The position numbers and the translations under genes are program-made. DNA of 64,000 nt from assembly GCA_029844215.1 (NCBI GenBank), contig CM056725.1, forward strand, positions 61,851,609 through 61,915,608, in the 5' to 3' direction. Positions 47,037 through 60,377 of this stretch are shown here, piece by piece. Every line of letters starts with the position of its first letter. The first letter of the stretch is position 1. The notes below the pieces were generated by a model. That model was not told the origin of the DNA and did not search any database. It saw only the letters and a list, made by a program, of their open reading frames with translations. This DNA is from Przewalskia tangutica. Lineage: Eukaryota > Streptophyta > Magnoliopsida > Solanales > Solanaceae.

Positions 47037-48826
47037 TGTTACATCCCGTAAGTCCAGGACATGTATAAGAGAATATATGTAAGGAATCAAGACTTGGAAA
47101 TTGGTACGAAAGAAAGAATTGTTTTTCCGACGGAAAAATCTTTCGAACGTCGGAAAGGAAAAATGTTCGTTGTTGAGAATTGAATTCTCAAAATGTATTA
47201 TTTGAAGAGTATGGAACTTATTAACATTATGGAAATTATTTTTACGGATTTGGTCATGTAGGGCCCACCCGAGGAATTTTACGTTTTGTGGGGCCCACGA
47301 GGGTTACGGAAATTTTATGGACGAAGGAGAGGGCGACATGTGGAACCCCCACATATGGTCTTGGACGAATTGGAGTAAGGGTAAAATGGTCATTGACCAT
47401 GGTGGAAGATAAGTCTTCAAAGCTTGATATTATTGACCAAAGTCAACTTGCGGCAGGGCGATCTAGTGAAACTCATCCTAGCCACTCATGTGTTGCAATA
47501 TAAACCCTCCATAGTGTTATAAATACTAAGCTAGTGCAAGACAAGCTCTTCTAACACTTAGAAATTTCACAACATTTTCTTGTCCACAATAGTTGCTCTC
47601 GGGTTAGTGCCATCTCCCACACAAAATATTTGTAGTTTTGATCCTTTGTTCACAAGACTTAAACCCAATGTCCCTAAGGGTATTGTAAGGATATCTCAAT
47701 AGAAATATTTCGGAAAAACGGCGTTTTCACGTTAGTGGCAAGGCGAAAACTTAAGGAGTTCTTCAACTTTGAAGTTGGAACTTGAAGATGGGTTCTTCAT
47801 AGGCTTCTAAGGAGTGCTTGGAGAGGATTGGAACATAAGGAAAGGATCTAAGAATTTGCTAAGGCGCGACTTTGAATCTTGGAAATTTTAAGGGCTTATA
47901 AAGGTATAATCTTGTCGTTTTAGTAATTAAGTTTACTTATCATTGTAGTTATGGATATTAGCAAGCATGAGGTATTTAGTATGAGGTTTGATAAGTTTTT
48001 TGGCTATTGGAACCCTAATCCGAAAACTAGCATGTTAGCCTTAAGATTACAATTCAAGTCGATTATTAGTTTAAGTAAATCGTATGTTGTATAAAGAAGG
48101 AAATTGTAGTTGTTGAAGTTGTTTATGACTATATAACATGTTAGACCTTAGAACTTGGAATTGGAAAAGGATTGGAAAAGACTTTGAATTGTTGGTTATG
48201 TAGTTAGCCGAGAGATGGCTTATGGAGTATTAAACTACTTGGTATGAATTGTGGGCGGAATTTTACGTATTGTAAGGCGTGTAATCCCCTGTTTGGTTGT
48301 TGTTTTGAACCTTAAATGTGGCGTGTTGGTTATTGTATTCGCCTTGAAAAGGTGGCAAAGTGAGTAGAAACAAAGGAAGTCTTTGCCCGATTTTTCATAG
48401 AATTAGAGGCCGTATACTTAGTATTATTCTACGTTAGAGACTAGAAGTTGATAGTCTTGTTGTGACCATTATAGGTTGACAACTTCACGTGCGTATTCGG
48501 CTTAGCTTGTGGATTTAGCCGAAAAGGTATGTGAACTATCTCCTCTTCTAGCATGATTCCTTAAGATAAAGAAAGTATGTCCTACTCCTTAAATGATCCA
48601 TTCCTTGGTTGTATTTGGATTGCCTAAAATAGAATTCGTTATATGTACTCCCTTGATTGTACTTTGATGTTTAAATTGTAAGTTGTATAATCCATTTCCT
48701 TAGTGAAGTTTGGATTCTTAAAAGTGAAAGTATTTTACTTAAAGTACATAGAGTCTTGAAAAGGAAGTGGTTTCCAAACCTTTTGGCTAGTGCCTTAGTT
48801 CCAAAACCTAAGGGTTGTTGTAATGA

Positions 48827-51800
48827 TGTCACGACCCGTTCCGGGGCCCGTGACCGGTGCCTTACCCCGGGCACCCACGTAGACATACATCAGAGTAATC
48901 AGCGGAACATAAAGACAATACATGAAACCAGTGTAATAAAACAGTGAAATAAGAAGACAGGCTAACCAAAAACGGTTACCTTCAGTATATATATAAATAG
49001 CAACTTTTTCAACATGAACAGTTTAATCCTTTTTACAAACCACGCCCAGCGGTACTACGGACCTCTAAGAATGATACGACAACAATGGCGGGGCGGGGCC
49101 CGCCAAACCCACGAATGTAAACACTTACGACGGCGGGGACTATACGTGATAAGCCTCGGAAGCGGAGCTTCCCAAACGCTGTGACCACGAGAGCTAGGAT
49201 CAACGGCGGTGTACCTCAACTGCGGCATGAACGCGGCCCCGAGGAGGTCGATGCAACAGTGCAAGTATGTGGCGAAAATACATACGTAAATGAAATCATA
49301 GCGATCGTATAAAGCGAGACATGTATGATAACCAAACTACGATTCTGACAAAGCGATCATGTCAAGTCGGGACTCGCGCCCTCAGTCATCACTCAAGTAT
49401 AACAATGGGTCTCGGGCCCACAACATCAATCATGCGTGGGATACCTTCCTGCGGCGATCCATGATATAAAGCACGAGGAACACACGAACACGGGTCCCAC
49501 GTGTCATAATAAAGCATGCGGGGTAAATGCGAAGGCATGGCCGACTACTAAAAACCCACGGTACCAACAAGGTCGTGAATCGTATCATAAGATCTGTCTG
49601 GCCGTCACATGATCAAAGGCGGCACTTGCGCGATATCGATATGTCGCGTCTAACCACGGAACTCCGCGACTCCGCGTAGGCCAATCTCATCGGCCCGCGT
49701 GAGGCATTCCGCGTCGGTAGCTACTCCGGCGTCGTCACGGACGCGCGATCGCGTAGCCCTGAGACGCGTGCCCGTAAGGGCGTCACTAACACGGAACTCT
49801 CGTAGTTCGCATAGGCCGGGACTGCGTGAGGTATTCTCGAATCATAGGTCCATCGACGCTGAGTCTACCCGCGTGGAGGCGACTTAACCCGGAATCATCT
49901 CAAGAGATGAATGCCACAATACTATCATAACGGCGATAGTTAATAAGCACAATCAAGGAAACCCCCGCACAAACATCACAAGATACTAACACACGTAGCG
50001 TCCCAACACGTTTACTTATCAACGCAATCAAGAAAGTATTACAAGGCTATCACAAACCAATACAATCAAGTTGTTCACACAAGGTACCTTCTACTATATG
50101 ATTAACAAAATCGGGTTTTTATCCCCAAAGTACTTCATACATCAACTCTTTAAAAGATACGTTACTTTCACGATGTCACACAATACGTAGTATAAAATAG
50201 AGTGACTATCCTTTTAAAGTAAATCAATTACTTCTCTTTGTAAAATCAAGTAGCAACATTCTTTTCCAATGATCAAGTTTGCCTAATTTCCAATGTTCAA
50301 GTTTCTCATTTTAGAAAGGTTTCGTAGTTCATAGTCTTATTCATTTGAGAATATAATTCTCCTTAAAACTATCGAGAAACATAAGTCTTATATGTGAGTA
50401 GGATATTCTTGTTTATAACAATCTTATTACAAAGACCGTGATCTAGGAAATATCATTTTGTCTCATCTTAGCTTCTATGCGGATGGAAGTTTCTCTTGGT
50501 TTTAATAATACTTAATTAGTCAAAACATTTCCTTTTATTAACATTTGCGATGGTTTGTCGATACATTCGATTTCAAATCGGTAAAACATTCTTAAGCGTT
50601 ATACCTAACTTCCCGTAAAACTAGTATAACTCTTAAGTTTTCAAAAACCAAGTATTACTTCTTTCAAAATGATTCAAAAATCTTTTGAAATACTTCAAGT
50701 TCTTTATTAACACATAACAAGCGATTATAGTTCAAATCGGTACCTTTTAAAAACCACATGTATTTTCTTACCAACATAAAAAGTTATAACTAACTTCCCA
50801 TAAAGTCGTTATAACACTTTATGTTTTAAATAATCACATACATTTAGCACGTATGCGTCTACAGTACTACATAGTTCCACACATATCATGCTAGAAGAGA
50901 TAGGAAGAGGTTCACATACCTCGCGACGATTATCGACTAATAGCAAAGCGCTCCAAGTACCTCGAACCGCCGGCTACTCCTAAGCCAAGTAGATCGCGCC
51001 ACGCATAGTACTTCCACCTATAAGGCCACAAGGCGCTTATTAACATAAGGTCTCTTCGTAGAACATTCTCTGAGAAAATTCGACACCTCCCCATGGCAGC
51101 GTAAATCTCTCTCTATCAGTAGGCTACCAAGCCAACCGGGGGTTATACATCTAACCTAACGGGTACAATTCTACTCCACGGTACTACTTCACAAGTCTCA
51201 TGTCTGACCTAAGTAATTCTGATTCGGTAATCTTCTTTAAATTGGGCTTAAGTCGCGAAGACATTGCAGTAAGTATTATTCGAGCTTAAGTCAAAGACAT
51301 TGCCAATAACTACGTTCAGTTCTATATATAGTATACTTCAACTATATATTCTAACAATATGTAATTTCCAATTACAATAGAGGGACAAGATATTTACCTC
51401 AATAAGCCCATAATTATCCAAGTATAAAGTCGATCCTGGGCAATCGTTTAGCTCGACTCAGGCGCTCGACCCGCTAAACCACCGCAGAAGTTCTAACCAA
51501 CTACACAATACTCCAACGGACTATGGAGATTTTCCTAGGGTTTCGGTTTGGTGGTTGACAGTAAGTATAATAGTATTTACTGGCTTTTCGTATAGGTATA
51601 ACCTTAGAATACAACAAGGTATAAGGCTAAGCTAATTTGGGCAGTATAACAATACTTTTGAGACTATTTCTACCAAGAGGGGGGGGTATCTATACGAGAC
51701 AACCCCACAAGGGGGGGTGTATACCCCTCGGCCTACCCCACTAGGAGGGGGGGTACTCTCGACCAGGGGTGGGAAGGGAACTCTCGGCTAAGCCTCGCGA

Positions 51801-52284
51801 GGAGAGGGCGAGAACAACATGAAGGGAGGAGGGTTTCTAAGACTTAGAACATTTTAGGATGAATAAGTCTTCCAAGAGGGTATTTATAGGTCAAGTGAAG
51901 GTCAACCAATGGCAAGATCTTGCCAAGTGTTATGCAAGTGTAGGGCAAGATCTTGCCAAGTGCACACTGCCAACTAACACAAAAATATCCTACCAACCCT
52001 TGACCACAATGGCCAACTTTAGGCCACTACATTCTCGCCGAGGTGTCCCAGATGAGAGGGTGACAAGTGTCGCCTCTTGTTGGTCCAAAATGTTTCGTCT
52101 CTCGGAAAAATCCATAAAAATTAAAAATGACATAGCGGAAATTCCCCTACGAAGGCGTGAAAGCGTTTAGTCAAAACGACTCTAAGCGGGTGTTGTGCAC
52201 AAAAAAATTTCGACAAGCCAATATTAAAAGTTTCAAATTTTCTACGTGCGTCTTACGTACATACTTTGGAAATACGGTATAACA
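48827..52284 (-). mobile_element. B 3' LTR
   Basis: Starts tgtcacgacccg on the plus strand and ends ...cggtataaca. Almost the same length as the 5' LTR. It contains many CpG-rich patches (49620-49860) where sister copies, such as the solo LTR, have CAG-type sites. Confidence 0.9.
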
Positions 52285-52521
52285 TTCTCCTCGCGAAACA
52301 TTCGTCGAATGTTCCTTCTAAATCTCAAAACAAACATGCGCGGTATAGTCTTCACTACTATACTTACGAGAACAATCCTTGCCACACATGGCCACGAAAC
52401 AACTAGCGCAAAAGCTTACATCCAAGTCACGAGGAAACACCTCTAACATCACCATAAAACACTTCTCACCGGGTTTAAAATATACCTCCCCGCGCGCCTC
52501 TTTACAAAAGAAATGATCACA

Positions 52522-53240
52522 CTATGCTGCGCCATACATGCTCGCTTCTCTCTTTACTCGTCGTAGATACCACTTTGTCACTTTGCACGAGGCATTAACC
52601 TTCCGGCGACCCAACAAATGGTACCATGCATCACGATCCACGAGGATGTCGTATACTCGAACTCTTTCCACATTTAAATCTTGCTTGATTTCCAAAACTT
52701 CGGGGTTACTATCTCTAACGTGGTCATCATTAGCGGGGACACTCTGGATGGATCTTCGATACTTCCCGAACATCACAATCTGAAGGCCGGACCTTGTTTG
52801 CCTCTACGTCGGACGGCAAATGCTAACATATAGGCAACGGCCTATCCTTCACATGAACTCACAAAGGCCCCAAGTAACTGGGCTAAGTTCCTCTGTTTTC
52901 CAAAACTCGTCGCACCCAGGCAGGGTGGTACTTTCAAGAGGCCGTCGGCACGAACTCTGGCGTCGTCGCCGATTATCTGCCGCGATTCCTGCGAGTGCGG
53001 AACCTCTTCTAGACAAGCTTCTCACTATCCACGATCTGTGGAACAAGCTGAACCAGTATGCGAACCTTGCCAACATCGAACCAATCGACCGACAACTTAC
53101 ACTTCCGCCTGAGGCTTCGTAAGGCGATATCCGAACAACGAAATGGTAGATCAAACACTACCTCCATAGGAGACAACAATCCCCAACGACTACCTGCGAA
53201 ATCCAGCATGGCGGCGAGGCGAATGCGGTCTGAGACTACT
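52522..53240 (-). pseudogene. Decayed integrase C-terminus of element B
   Basis: Minus-strand pieces in two or more frames resemble the end of a gypsy pol. A segment around 53000-52860 fits the integrase C-terminal region (SYLGPL block). A second (52776-52522) includes EVLEIKQDLNVERV and DILVDRD, then a KV-rich part like the chromodomain-like tail. Many stops and shifts are present and it cannot be translated as one protein. Recognition rests on block order and so is moderate. Confidence 0.55.
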
Positions 53241-53990
53241 GAGTTCTTAACCTGCTGGTAAACTTTTAGAAGGCGAAAAATAGCCTGACACAGGCTTCAG
53301 CATGCGACATAAGGTGAAGGTAGGCACCCGTCACGCTACAACCTTTACGATAAAACAAAGCTGAGTAAGCGATCTTTGCTAGAAGACAAGGCGGTGACCT
53401 CGCCGATCCGACTCTTGGTCGAATCGTCCACGAGTTAAATCTGTTGGTTAATTAAACTTGGGCCTAACACCCTCGTGACCTACCACGGCGGGACCACCAT
53501 GGCCCGACCCACCAAACATGCGCGGGTTGACGCGGCGTGGACTCAACCCGACCCGTACGCGCGTAATACTAGCTCGATCGAACAATCTCACTAATCACGT
53601 TTGAAAACCTGGCGGTCTTCTTAGCTCGACTACCCCTTTCATTCCACACTACTAGGGACCTATCCCAAACATAACTCACGTGCGCTATGCACTTCCATGA
53701 GATCAAACATAATACTACACCTTTACGAGATGGCCACCTCTAAGGTCTTTACGTAAACATTCTAAGGCTCGCTTTTCTATCCCCCAAAATCTTACTCGGT
53801 TAACCCACCATGATTTCTAATCACAACTAACACAAAGCACTTAAGGTATACCCACCTTATCACATAAACAAAACTCTAGAGGTTAAAGATATATCTATAT
53901 CTCTTCTTGCTCCTTAGTCGTTCTAATCAAACACCGCCCGTAGGCGCAGCTAAGAAAATGACGAACTACCCACGATCCACGAAGGCTAAG
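53241..53990 (-). other. Unresolved internal DNA of element B
   Basis: Between the integrase relic and the gag knuckle relic. It is short compared with the 2 kb or more that protease, RT and RNase H would need. No domain can be recognised. CpG-rich patches occur at 53460-53600. Confidence 0.5.
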
Positions 53991-54641
53991 TCCTCTCTGA
54001 GGACACTCTCTCGACACATGGCCACGGCGGCGCGGTGCAACAAGTACCAACTAAAAGGCGACATTCCGGGATGGCGTGCATCATGTGTGAGCAGGAAGCC
54101 ACAGGTTCGACCCGACTCCTACACACCCCGAGCGTCACGAAATGCGTGGAAGACCACTCTGCGCTGGCGGAGGTGCATATCTGTTTGGTGAGGCGACTCG
54201 CCTCGAAAGTTACTAAAGGACCTTCTTTGCTCTGGCCTCTTACGGTGTCGCCCGTTAACACTGTCGATCTCTGCGTCTCGGCTGCTGCGCGTAAGCGTGC
54301 AGGCCATGCTCGAAGCCTAGCGAAGAATTACTCTTGCATGACCTCTTTTAGATAGTCCTCGAGACTCGCGGTACATCGGTATACTCTCGGTAGCCAAATC
54401 TATAGCTAATGCGAGGTCGCCTCTTTGCGATCTAAATTCTCTGTTCGATGCGTGGGCGAAGGTTCATATATCATGGCGCGATGAGCGCTTCTGCGCGATG
54501 CTAAACTTCTTTGGGGCTAGTGGCGTCGCAGAACTCCCGAATGAAGCACCGCGAGGTGATAATTGGGCTGTGCCCGTAACCCTCAGCTCTACTCGCGACT
54601 CCTCGGTGCCTTGCCTCTGGGCGGGTTGTCTGCGGAGGCAT
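53991..54641 (-). pseudogene. Decayed gag of element B
   Basis: A start at 54641 (MPPQTTR) resembles the MPPE start of A-family gag. The frame soon changes. Near 54040-54001 the minus strand still reads GHVSRECPQR, the second half of a CCHC zinc knuckle whose first two cysteines are lost. Frame shifts and stops are numerous; several sit at changed CAG sites. Confidence 0.6.
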
Positions 54642-54826
54642 AGCGATAAGGGAAAGAATTTCGTCGGAGGTCGACTTACAACACGGCTCTAAGGCACGAT
54701 CTCGAGTGAGAAGAATAGAAACCAATCCTAAATATCCTATAGCCTCACGATTATTGGCGTGGTGCACAACACGCGATAATCAAGACTCTCTTGGATCTGA
54801 TGCGTAGACACTTCCGAGGATTAAGC

Positions 54827-54837
54827 GCTCGATACCA
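54827..54837 (-). other. Primer-binding site of B
   Basis: TGGTATCGAGC on the minus strand, four bases from the 5' LTR end. Like A1 and A2, it lacks one base of the initiator-Met-type site at the CAG position. Confidence 0.75.
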
Positions 54838-54841
54838 CTTT

Positions 54842-57800
54842 TGTCACGACCGTTCGGGGCGTGGCCGTGCCTTACCGAGCACCCACGTAGACATACATCC
54901 AGTGTCGGCGGAACATAAAGACAATACATGAAACGGTGTAATAAAGCGGTGAAATAAGAAGGCAGGCTAACAGCGGTTACCGGTATATATATAAATAGCA
55001 ACTTTTTCAACATGAGCGGTTTAATCCTTTTTACAAACCACGCCACACGATTACTACGGACCTCAGAATGATACGACAACAATGGCGGGACGGGGCCACA
55101 AACCACGAATGTAAACACTTACGGCGACGGGGACTATACCATTGATAAGCCTCGAGAAAGCGGAGCTTCCCAACCTGAGCGTGACCACGAGCTAGGATCA
55201 ACGGCCCGGTGTACCTCGACTGCGGCGTGAACGCGGCCCCGAAGAGTCGATCTGACAGTGCAGAGTATGTGGCGAAAATACATGCGTAAATGAAATCATA
55301 GCGATCATATAAAGCGGGAGACATGTATGATAACCAAACTACGATTTACAACAAAGCGATCATGTCAGTCGAGGACTCGCGCCTCAGTCATCACTCAGTA
55401 TAACAATGGGTCTCGGGCCCACAACGTCAATCATGCGTGGGATACCTTCCCATCGCTGGCGATCTATGATATAAAAGCACCGAGGAACACACGAACACCG
55501 GGTCCCACGTGTCATAATAAAGCTGTGCGGGGTAAGTGCGAAGGCATAGCCGAGCTACTAAAAACCCACGGTACCAGCAAGGTCGTGAAGCGTATCATAA
55601 GATCTGTCTGGGCCGTCACATGATCAAAGCGGCCACTTGCGCGATATCAATATCTGCGTCTAACCACGGAACTCCGCGACTCGCGTAGGCCAATCTCATC
55701 GGCCCGCGTGGCATTCCCGCGTCGAGGGTAGCTACTCCGGCGTCGTCACGACTTCGCGATCGCGTAGCCCTGAGGCCGCGTGCCCGTAAAGGGCGTACAC
55801 TAACACGGAACTCGTAGTTCCGCATAGGCCGGGACTGCGTGAGGTATTCTCGAATCATAGGTCCATCGACCCGCTGAGTCTACCCGCGTCGGAGGAAGCA
55901 ACCCGGAATCATCTCGAGATGAATGCCGCAATACTATCATAACGGTGATAGTTAATAAGCGTCAAGGGAAACCCTTCACACAAACATCACAAGATACTAA
56001 CATCCCGTAACACGTTTACTTATCAAGCAATCAAGAAAGTATTACAAGGCTATCACAAACCAATACAATCAAGTTGTTCACACAGGTACCTTCTACTATA
56101 TGATTAACAAAATCGGGTTTTATCCCCAAAGTACTTCATACATCAACTCTTTAAAAGATCGTTACTTTTCACAATGTCACACAATACGTAGTATAAAATG
56201 AAGTGACTATCCTTTTAAAGTAAATCAATTACTTCTCTTTGTAAAATCAAGTAGCAACATTCTTTTCGATGATCAAGTTTGCCTAATTTCCAATGTTCAA
56301 GTTTCTCATTTTAGAAAGGTTTAGTAGTTCATAGTCTTATTCATTTGAGAATATAATTCTCCTTAAAACTATCGAGAAACATAAGTCTTATATGTGAGTA
56401 GGATATTCTTGTTTATAACAATCTTATTACAATGACCATGATCTAGGAAATATCATTTGTCTCATCTTAGCTTATGCGGATGGAAGTTTCTCTTGGTTTT
56501 AATAATACTTAATTAGTCAAAACATTTCCTTTTATTAGCATTTGCGATGGTTTGTCGATACACGTTCGATTTCCGAAATCGATAAAACATTCTTAAGCCG
56601 TTATACCTAACTTCCCATAAAGCTAGTATAACTCTTAAGTTTTCAAAAACCAAGTATTACTTCTTTCAAAATGATTCAAAAATCTTTTGAAATACTTCAA
56701 GTTCTTTATTAACACATAACAAGCCGATTATAGTTCAAATCGATACCTTTTAAAAACCACGTGTATTTTCTTACCAACATAAAGTCATTATAACCAACTT
56801 CCCATAAAGTCGTTATAACACTTTATGTTTTAAACCAATCACGTACATTTAGCACGTATGCGTCTGCGTACTACATAGTTCACACATATCATGCTAGAAG
56901 AGATAGGAAGAGGTTCACATACCTCGCGACGATTATCGACTAATAGCAAAGCGCTCAAGTACCTCAAACCGCGGCTACTCCTAAGCCAAGTAGATCGCGC
57001 CACGCATAATACTTCCACCTATAAGGCCACAGCGCTTATTAACATAAGGTCTCTTCGTAGAACATTCTACTGAGAAAATTCGCGACACTCCCATGACAGC
57101 GTAAATCTCCTCTATCGAGGTGGCTACCAAGCCAACCGGGGGTTATCATCTAACCACTAGCAGTACAATTCTACTCACGGTACTACTTCACAAGTCTCTT
57201 GTGTCTGACCCTAAGTAATTCTGATTCGATAATCTTCTTTAAATTCGGGCTTAAGTCGCGAAGACATTCAGTAAGTATTTCGGGCTTAAGTCAAAAGACA
57301 TTGCCAATAACTACGTTCAGTTCTATATATAGTATACTTCAACTATATATTCTAACAATATGTAATTTCCAATTACAATAGAGGGACAAGATATTTACCT
57401 CAATAAGCCCATAATTATCCAAGTATAAAGTCGATCCTGGGCAATCGTTTAGCTCGACTCAGGCGCTCCACCCGCTCTAAACCACCCTTAGAAGTTCTAA
57501 CCAACTTCTAACAATACTCCAACGGACTATGGAGATTTTCCTAGGGTTTCGGTTTGGTGACTGACGGTAAGTATAATAGTATTTCTGGGCTTTTCGTATA
57601 GGTATAACCTTAGAATACAACAAGGTATAAGGCTAAGGTAATTTGGGCATTATAACAATACTTTTGAGAGTATTTCTACCAAGAGGGGGGGTATATATAC
57701 GAGACAACACCACAAGGGGGGGTGTATACCCCTCGGCCTACCCACTAGGGGTACTCTCGACGAGGGTGGGAAGGGAACTCTCGGCTAAGCCTCACAAGGG

Positions 57801-58298
57801 AGAGGGCGAGAACAACATGAAGGGAGGAGGGTTTCTAAGACTTAGAACATTTTAGGATGAATAAGTCTTCCAAAGGGGGGGTATTTATAGGTCAAGTGAA
57901 GGTCAACCAATGGCCAAGATCTTGCCAAGTGCTATGCAAGTGTAGGGCCAAGATCTTGCCAAGTGCACACTAGCCAACTAACACAAAAAATATCCTACCA
58001 ACCCTTGACCACAATGGCCAACTTTCGGCCACTACATTATGCTTGAGGTGTCCCAATGAGAGGGTGACAAGTGTCGCCCTCTTGTTGGTCCAAAATGTTT
58101 CGTCTCTCGGAAAAATCCGCAAAAATTAAAAATGACATAGCCGGAAATTCCCCTACGAAAGCTGTGAAAACGTTTCGTCGAAAAACAACTCTAAACGGGT
58201 GTTGTGCACAAAAAAAATTTCGGCCAAGCCAATATTAAAAGTTTCAAATTTTCTACGTACGTCCTTACGTACATACTTTGGAAATACGGGGTATAACA
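54842..58298 (-). mobile_element. B 5' LTR
   Basis: Runs on the minus strand from TGTTATACCCCGTATT at 58298 to ...CGGTCGTGACA at 54842. Collinear with the 3' LTR over its whole length, including the G-rich stretches near 57685 and 57715 and the CpG-rich block at 55620-55890. Confidence 0.9.
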
Positions 58299-58804
58299 AA
58301 TGACTTTAGGGGAGTTAAAGGAGTGATTTACTTAATTGTTTTAAGAGAGGAAAATGACATGATTTAAGAGAAGTAACTTGTTCTAAAGGTGTGAGTTACT
58401 TGAGGTTTAAAAGTAGAAGAAACTTGTTTTCTAAATATTAAGAGACTTGAAGTATTTTAAAGTTAAGAACTTGATTTGTAAGTATGTGATACTTGGTTTT
58501 AAGTATAAGTCTCTTGGTTATAAAAAGGAATGAATATGTCTAAAACCATAAAGGGTTATAACGGCTTTATGGGAAGTTGGTTATAACGGCTTTATGGAAG
58601 GTTAAGAAAGTTGTCTATTGTGATTATTAGGCATAAGTTGCCTAGATTGTGAAAATTTGAAGTTACTTGATTTCAAGCTTTGAAATGAGTTCTCTAAAAG
58701 TGTAGTAACTTACTTTGAAAAATAGACACACCTTGATACTACGGGTGTTAGTATCTTGGGATTTTACATAGAAAGGAGTATTTTGAAAAGAATGTACGTA
58801 CGTA

Positions 58805-59042
58805 GTACTTTGGCTTGTTTAATTGAGAATTATTCTATGTGTGCCATGATAAGTACTTTGGCTTGTTTAATTGAGAATTATTCTATGTGTGCCTTGATAA
58901 GTACTTTGGCTTGTTTAATTGAGAATTATTCTATGTGTGCCTTGATAAGTACTTTGGCTTGTTTAATTGAGAATTATTCTATGTGTGCCTTGATAAGTAC
59001 TTTGGCTTGTTTAATTGAGAATTGCCAATGTGTGCTGGTGAT
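58805..59042 (+). repeat. 48-bp minisatellite, five units, in the A2 5' LTR
   Basis: Five units of 48 bp (gtactttggcttgtttaatt... each), the last one diverged. A1 LTRs have only 2.7 units. The periodic open frame across it is a consequence of the repeat length. Confidence 0.92.
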
Positions 59043-59159
59043 AGCATTTGAGTACAAGTATTATGTTTTATTACGTTGCCGCGACTCTCGGTTGGAGGTG
59101 TTTGCACTGTTGTAAGTTTACTTGGGCGTCTGAAGCGGTGAGGTGGGATTCCACGGGTA

Positions 59160-59500
59160 TGCTTCCATTATTTGTGTTACCCCATGGTCATGCTTATACG
59201 ATGTGGGATTAGGGCATGCGACCGCGAGGATACTCGCTTGGACATGCTTATACGATGTGGGATTAAGGCATGTGACCGAGGCGGGTTAGATTCGGTTGTT
59301 TGTAATACCCGTGGTCAAGCTTATACGATGTGGGATTAGGGCATGCGACCATGAGGATACTCGTGGACATGCTTATACGATGTGGGATTAGGCGTGTGAC
59401 CGGGGCGGGTTTGATTCCCGGATTTGTTTGTATACCCCATGGTCATGCTTATACGATGTGGGATTCCAGGGCATGCGACCACGAGGGATACTCCTTGGAT
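59160..59500 (+). repeat. Irregular tandem repeat in the A2 5' LTR
   Basis: Five copies of a block containing 'cttatacgatgtgggatta' followed by 'gcatgcgacc' lie at about 59190, 59243, 59310, 59361 and 59445, with uneven spacing (51-84 bp). The matching part of the A1 LTRs (near 23700-23790) has one or two copies. The 68-bp array of A1 is absent here, so the two A elements have amplified different parts of their LTRs. Confidence 0.8.
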
Positions 59501-60177
59501 ATGCTTATTGGTGTTATATTGTTATATCATGGACTGCCGGCAGTGAGAAAGGATTCCACGGGCATGGTTGATATTATGGGCGTGAGACCCATAATTGTAT
59601 TTGAGTAGTGACTTTGAGGGCATGCGTCCCTGACTTGATATGACTGCTTATGTATTGTGTACTGTAGTTTGGCTATCATACATGTCTCCTGTTTTGTTTA
59701 GACTATTATGATTTCATTACAGTACTTACTGTTTCACATACTTGGTACATTCTTGTCTTGACCTCGCTTGAGCTGCGTTCATCTGCCGAGTTTAGGTCTG
59801 TGATTTGGTGATCTGCAGTGTAGGACCACCTTTCGGAGTTTGTGGATAACTCCCTCTGTTCAGGAGTTTATCTTTTTGGTATAGTTTGTTCGATCTGAGC
59901 TTTTATGCGGTTATGGATGCAGCGGGGCCTTGTCGTCATATTTCAGTATAACTCTTAGAGGTTTGTATTCATATGTGGGATTGGACTCATGTACAGTGTA
60001 GTGTCTTTTGAGTATGTATATTATATGGCAGCCTTATCGGCTTTGCCCTTGTACGTATGTTGATTTTTTTTTTAAAAAAGAGGTGTTATTTAATTTCCGC
60101 AGTTTTGCTTAGTTGTTAAGGTAGAAGGGTGCCCAGGTAGGGCACCGATCCACGAGCTTGAGGTTCGGGCGTGGCAG

Positions 60178-60188
60178 TGGTATCGAGC
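60178..60188 (+). other. Primer-binding site of A2
   Basis: TGGTATCGAGC, directly after the 5' LTR end (...GTGGCA at 60171-60176). The same variant as in A1 and B. Confidence 0.75.
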
Positions 60189-60377
60189 GATCGGTCCTCG
60201 GAATGTCTACAGGCCGTGTCTAGTAGAGTCTTGATTGCTCCCGGTGTGTTGCGCGCCACACCCATAAACAGGAGGCTACGGGACATTTAGGAGTTGGTTT
60301 CTATTCTTCTCACTCTAGATCGTGCCATAGAGTGTGTTAGTAAGATAATTCCTCTCGCGCGATTTTGTATTCTGATT

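Larger units (their letters stand above)
48827..58298 (-). mobile_element. Complete gypsy element B nested in the A2 5' LTR
   Basis: A minus-strand element of 9472 bp with the TSD aatga at 48822-48826 and 58299-58303. The 3' LTR is 48827-52284 (3458 bp) and the 5' LTR 54842-58298 (3457 bp). The internal region is 52285-54841, only 2.56 kb. It has a PBS, the start of gag, a knuckle relic and the C-terminal end of integrase. Protease, RT and RNase H are gone. The A2 LTR sequence joins perfectly across the insertion, as comparison with 63880-63900 shows. Confidence 0.93.

Noticed and set aside
54501..54767. Possible novel CpG-rich genes in 52.5-54.8 kb
   Set aside because: The CpG richness follows altered CAG sites in a gypsy internal region with matching TSDs and LTRs; the frames do not resemble any protein beyond gag and integrase relics.
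58756..59115. Open frame with a 16-residue periodic repeat (STLACLIENYSMCALI), also at 23859-24065 and 32907-33113
   Set aside because: It is the in-frame reading of a 48-bp LTR minisatellite. Copy number varies, there is no domain, and the flanks are LTR DNA.
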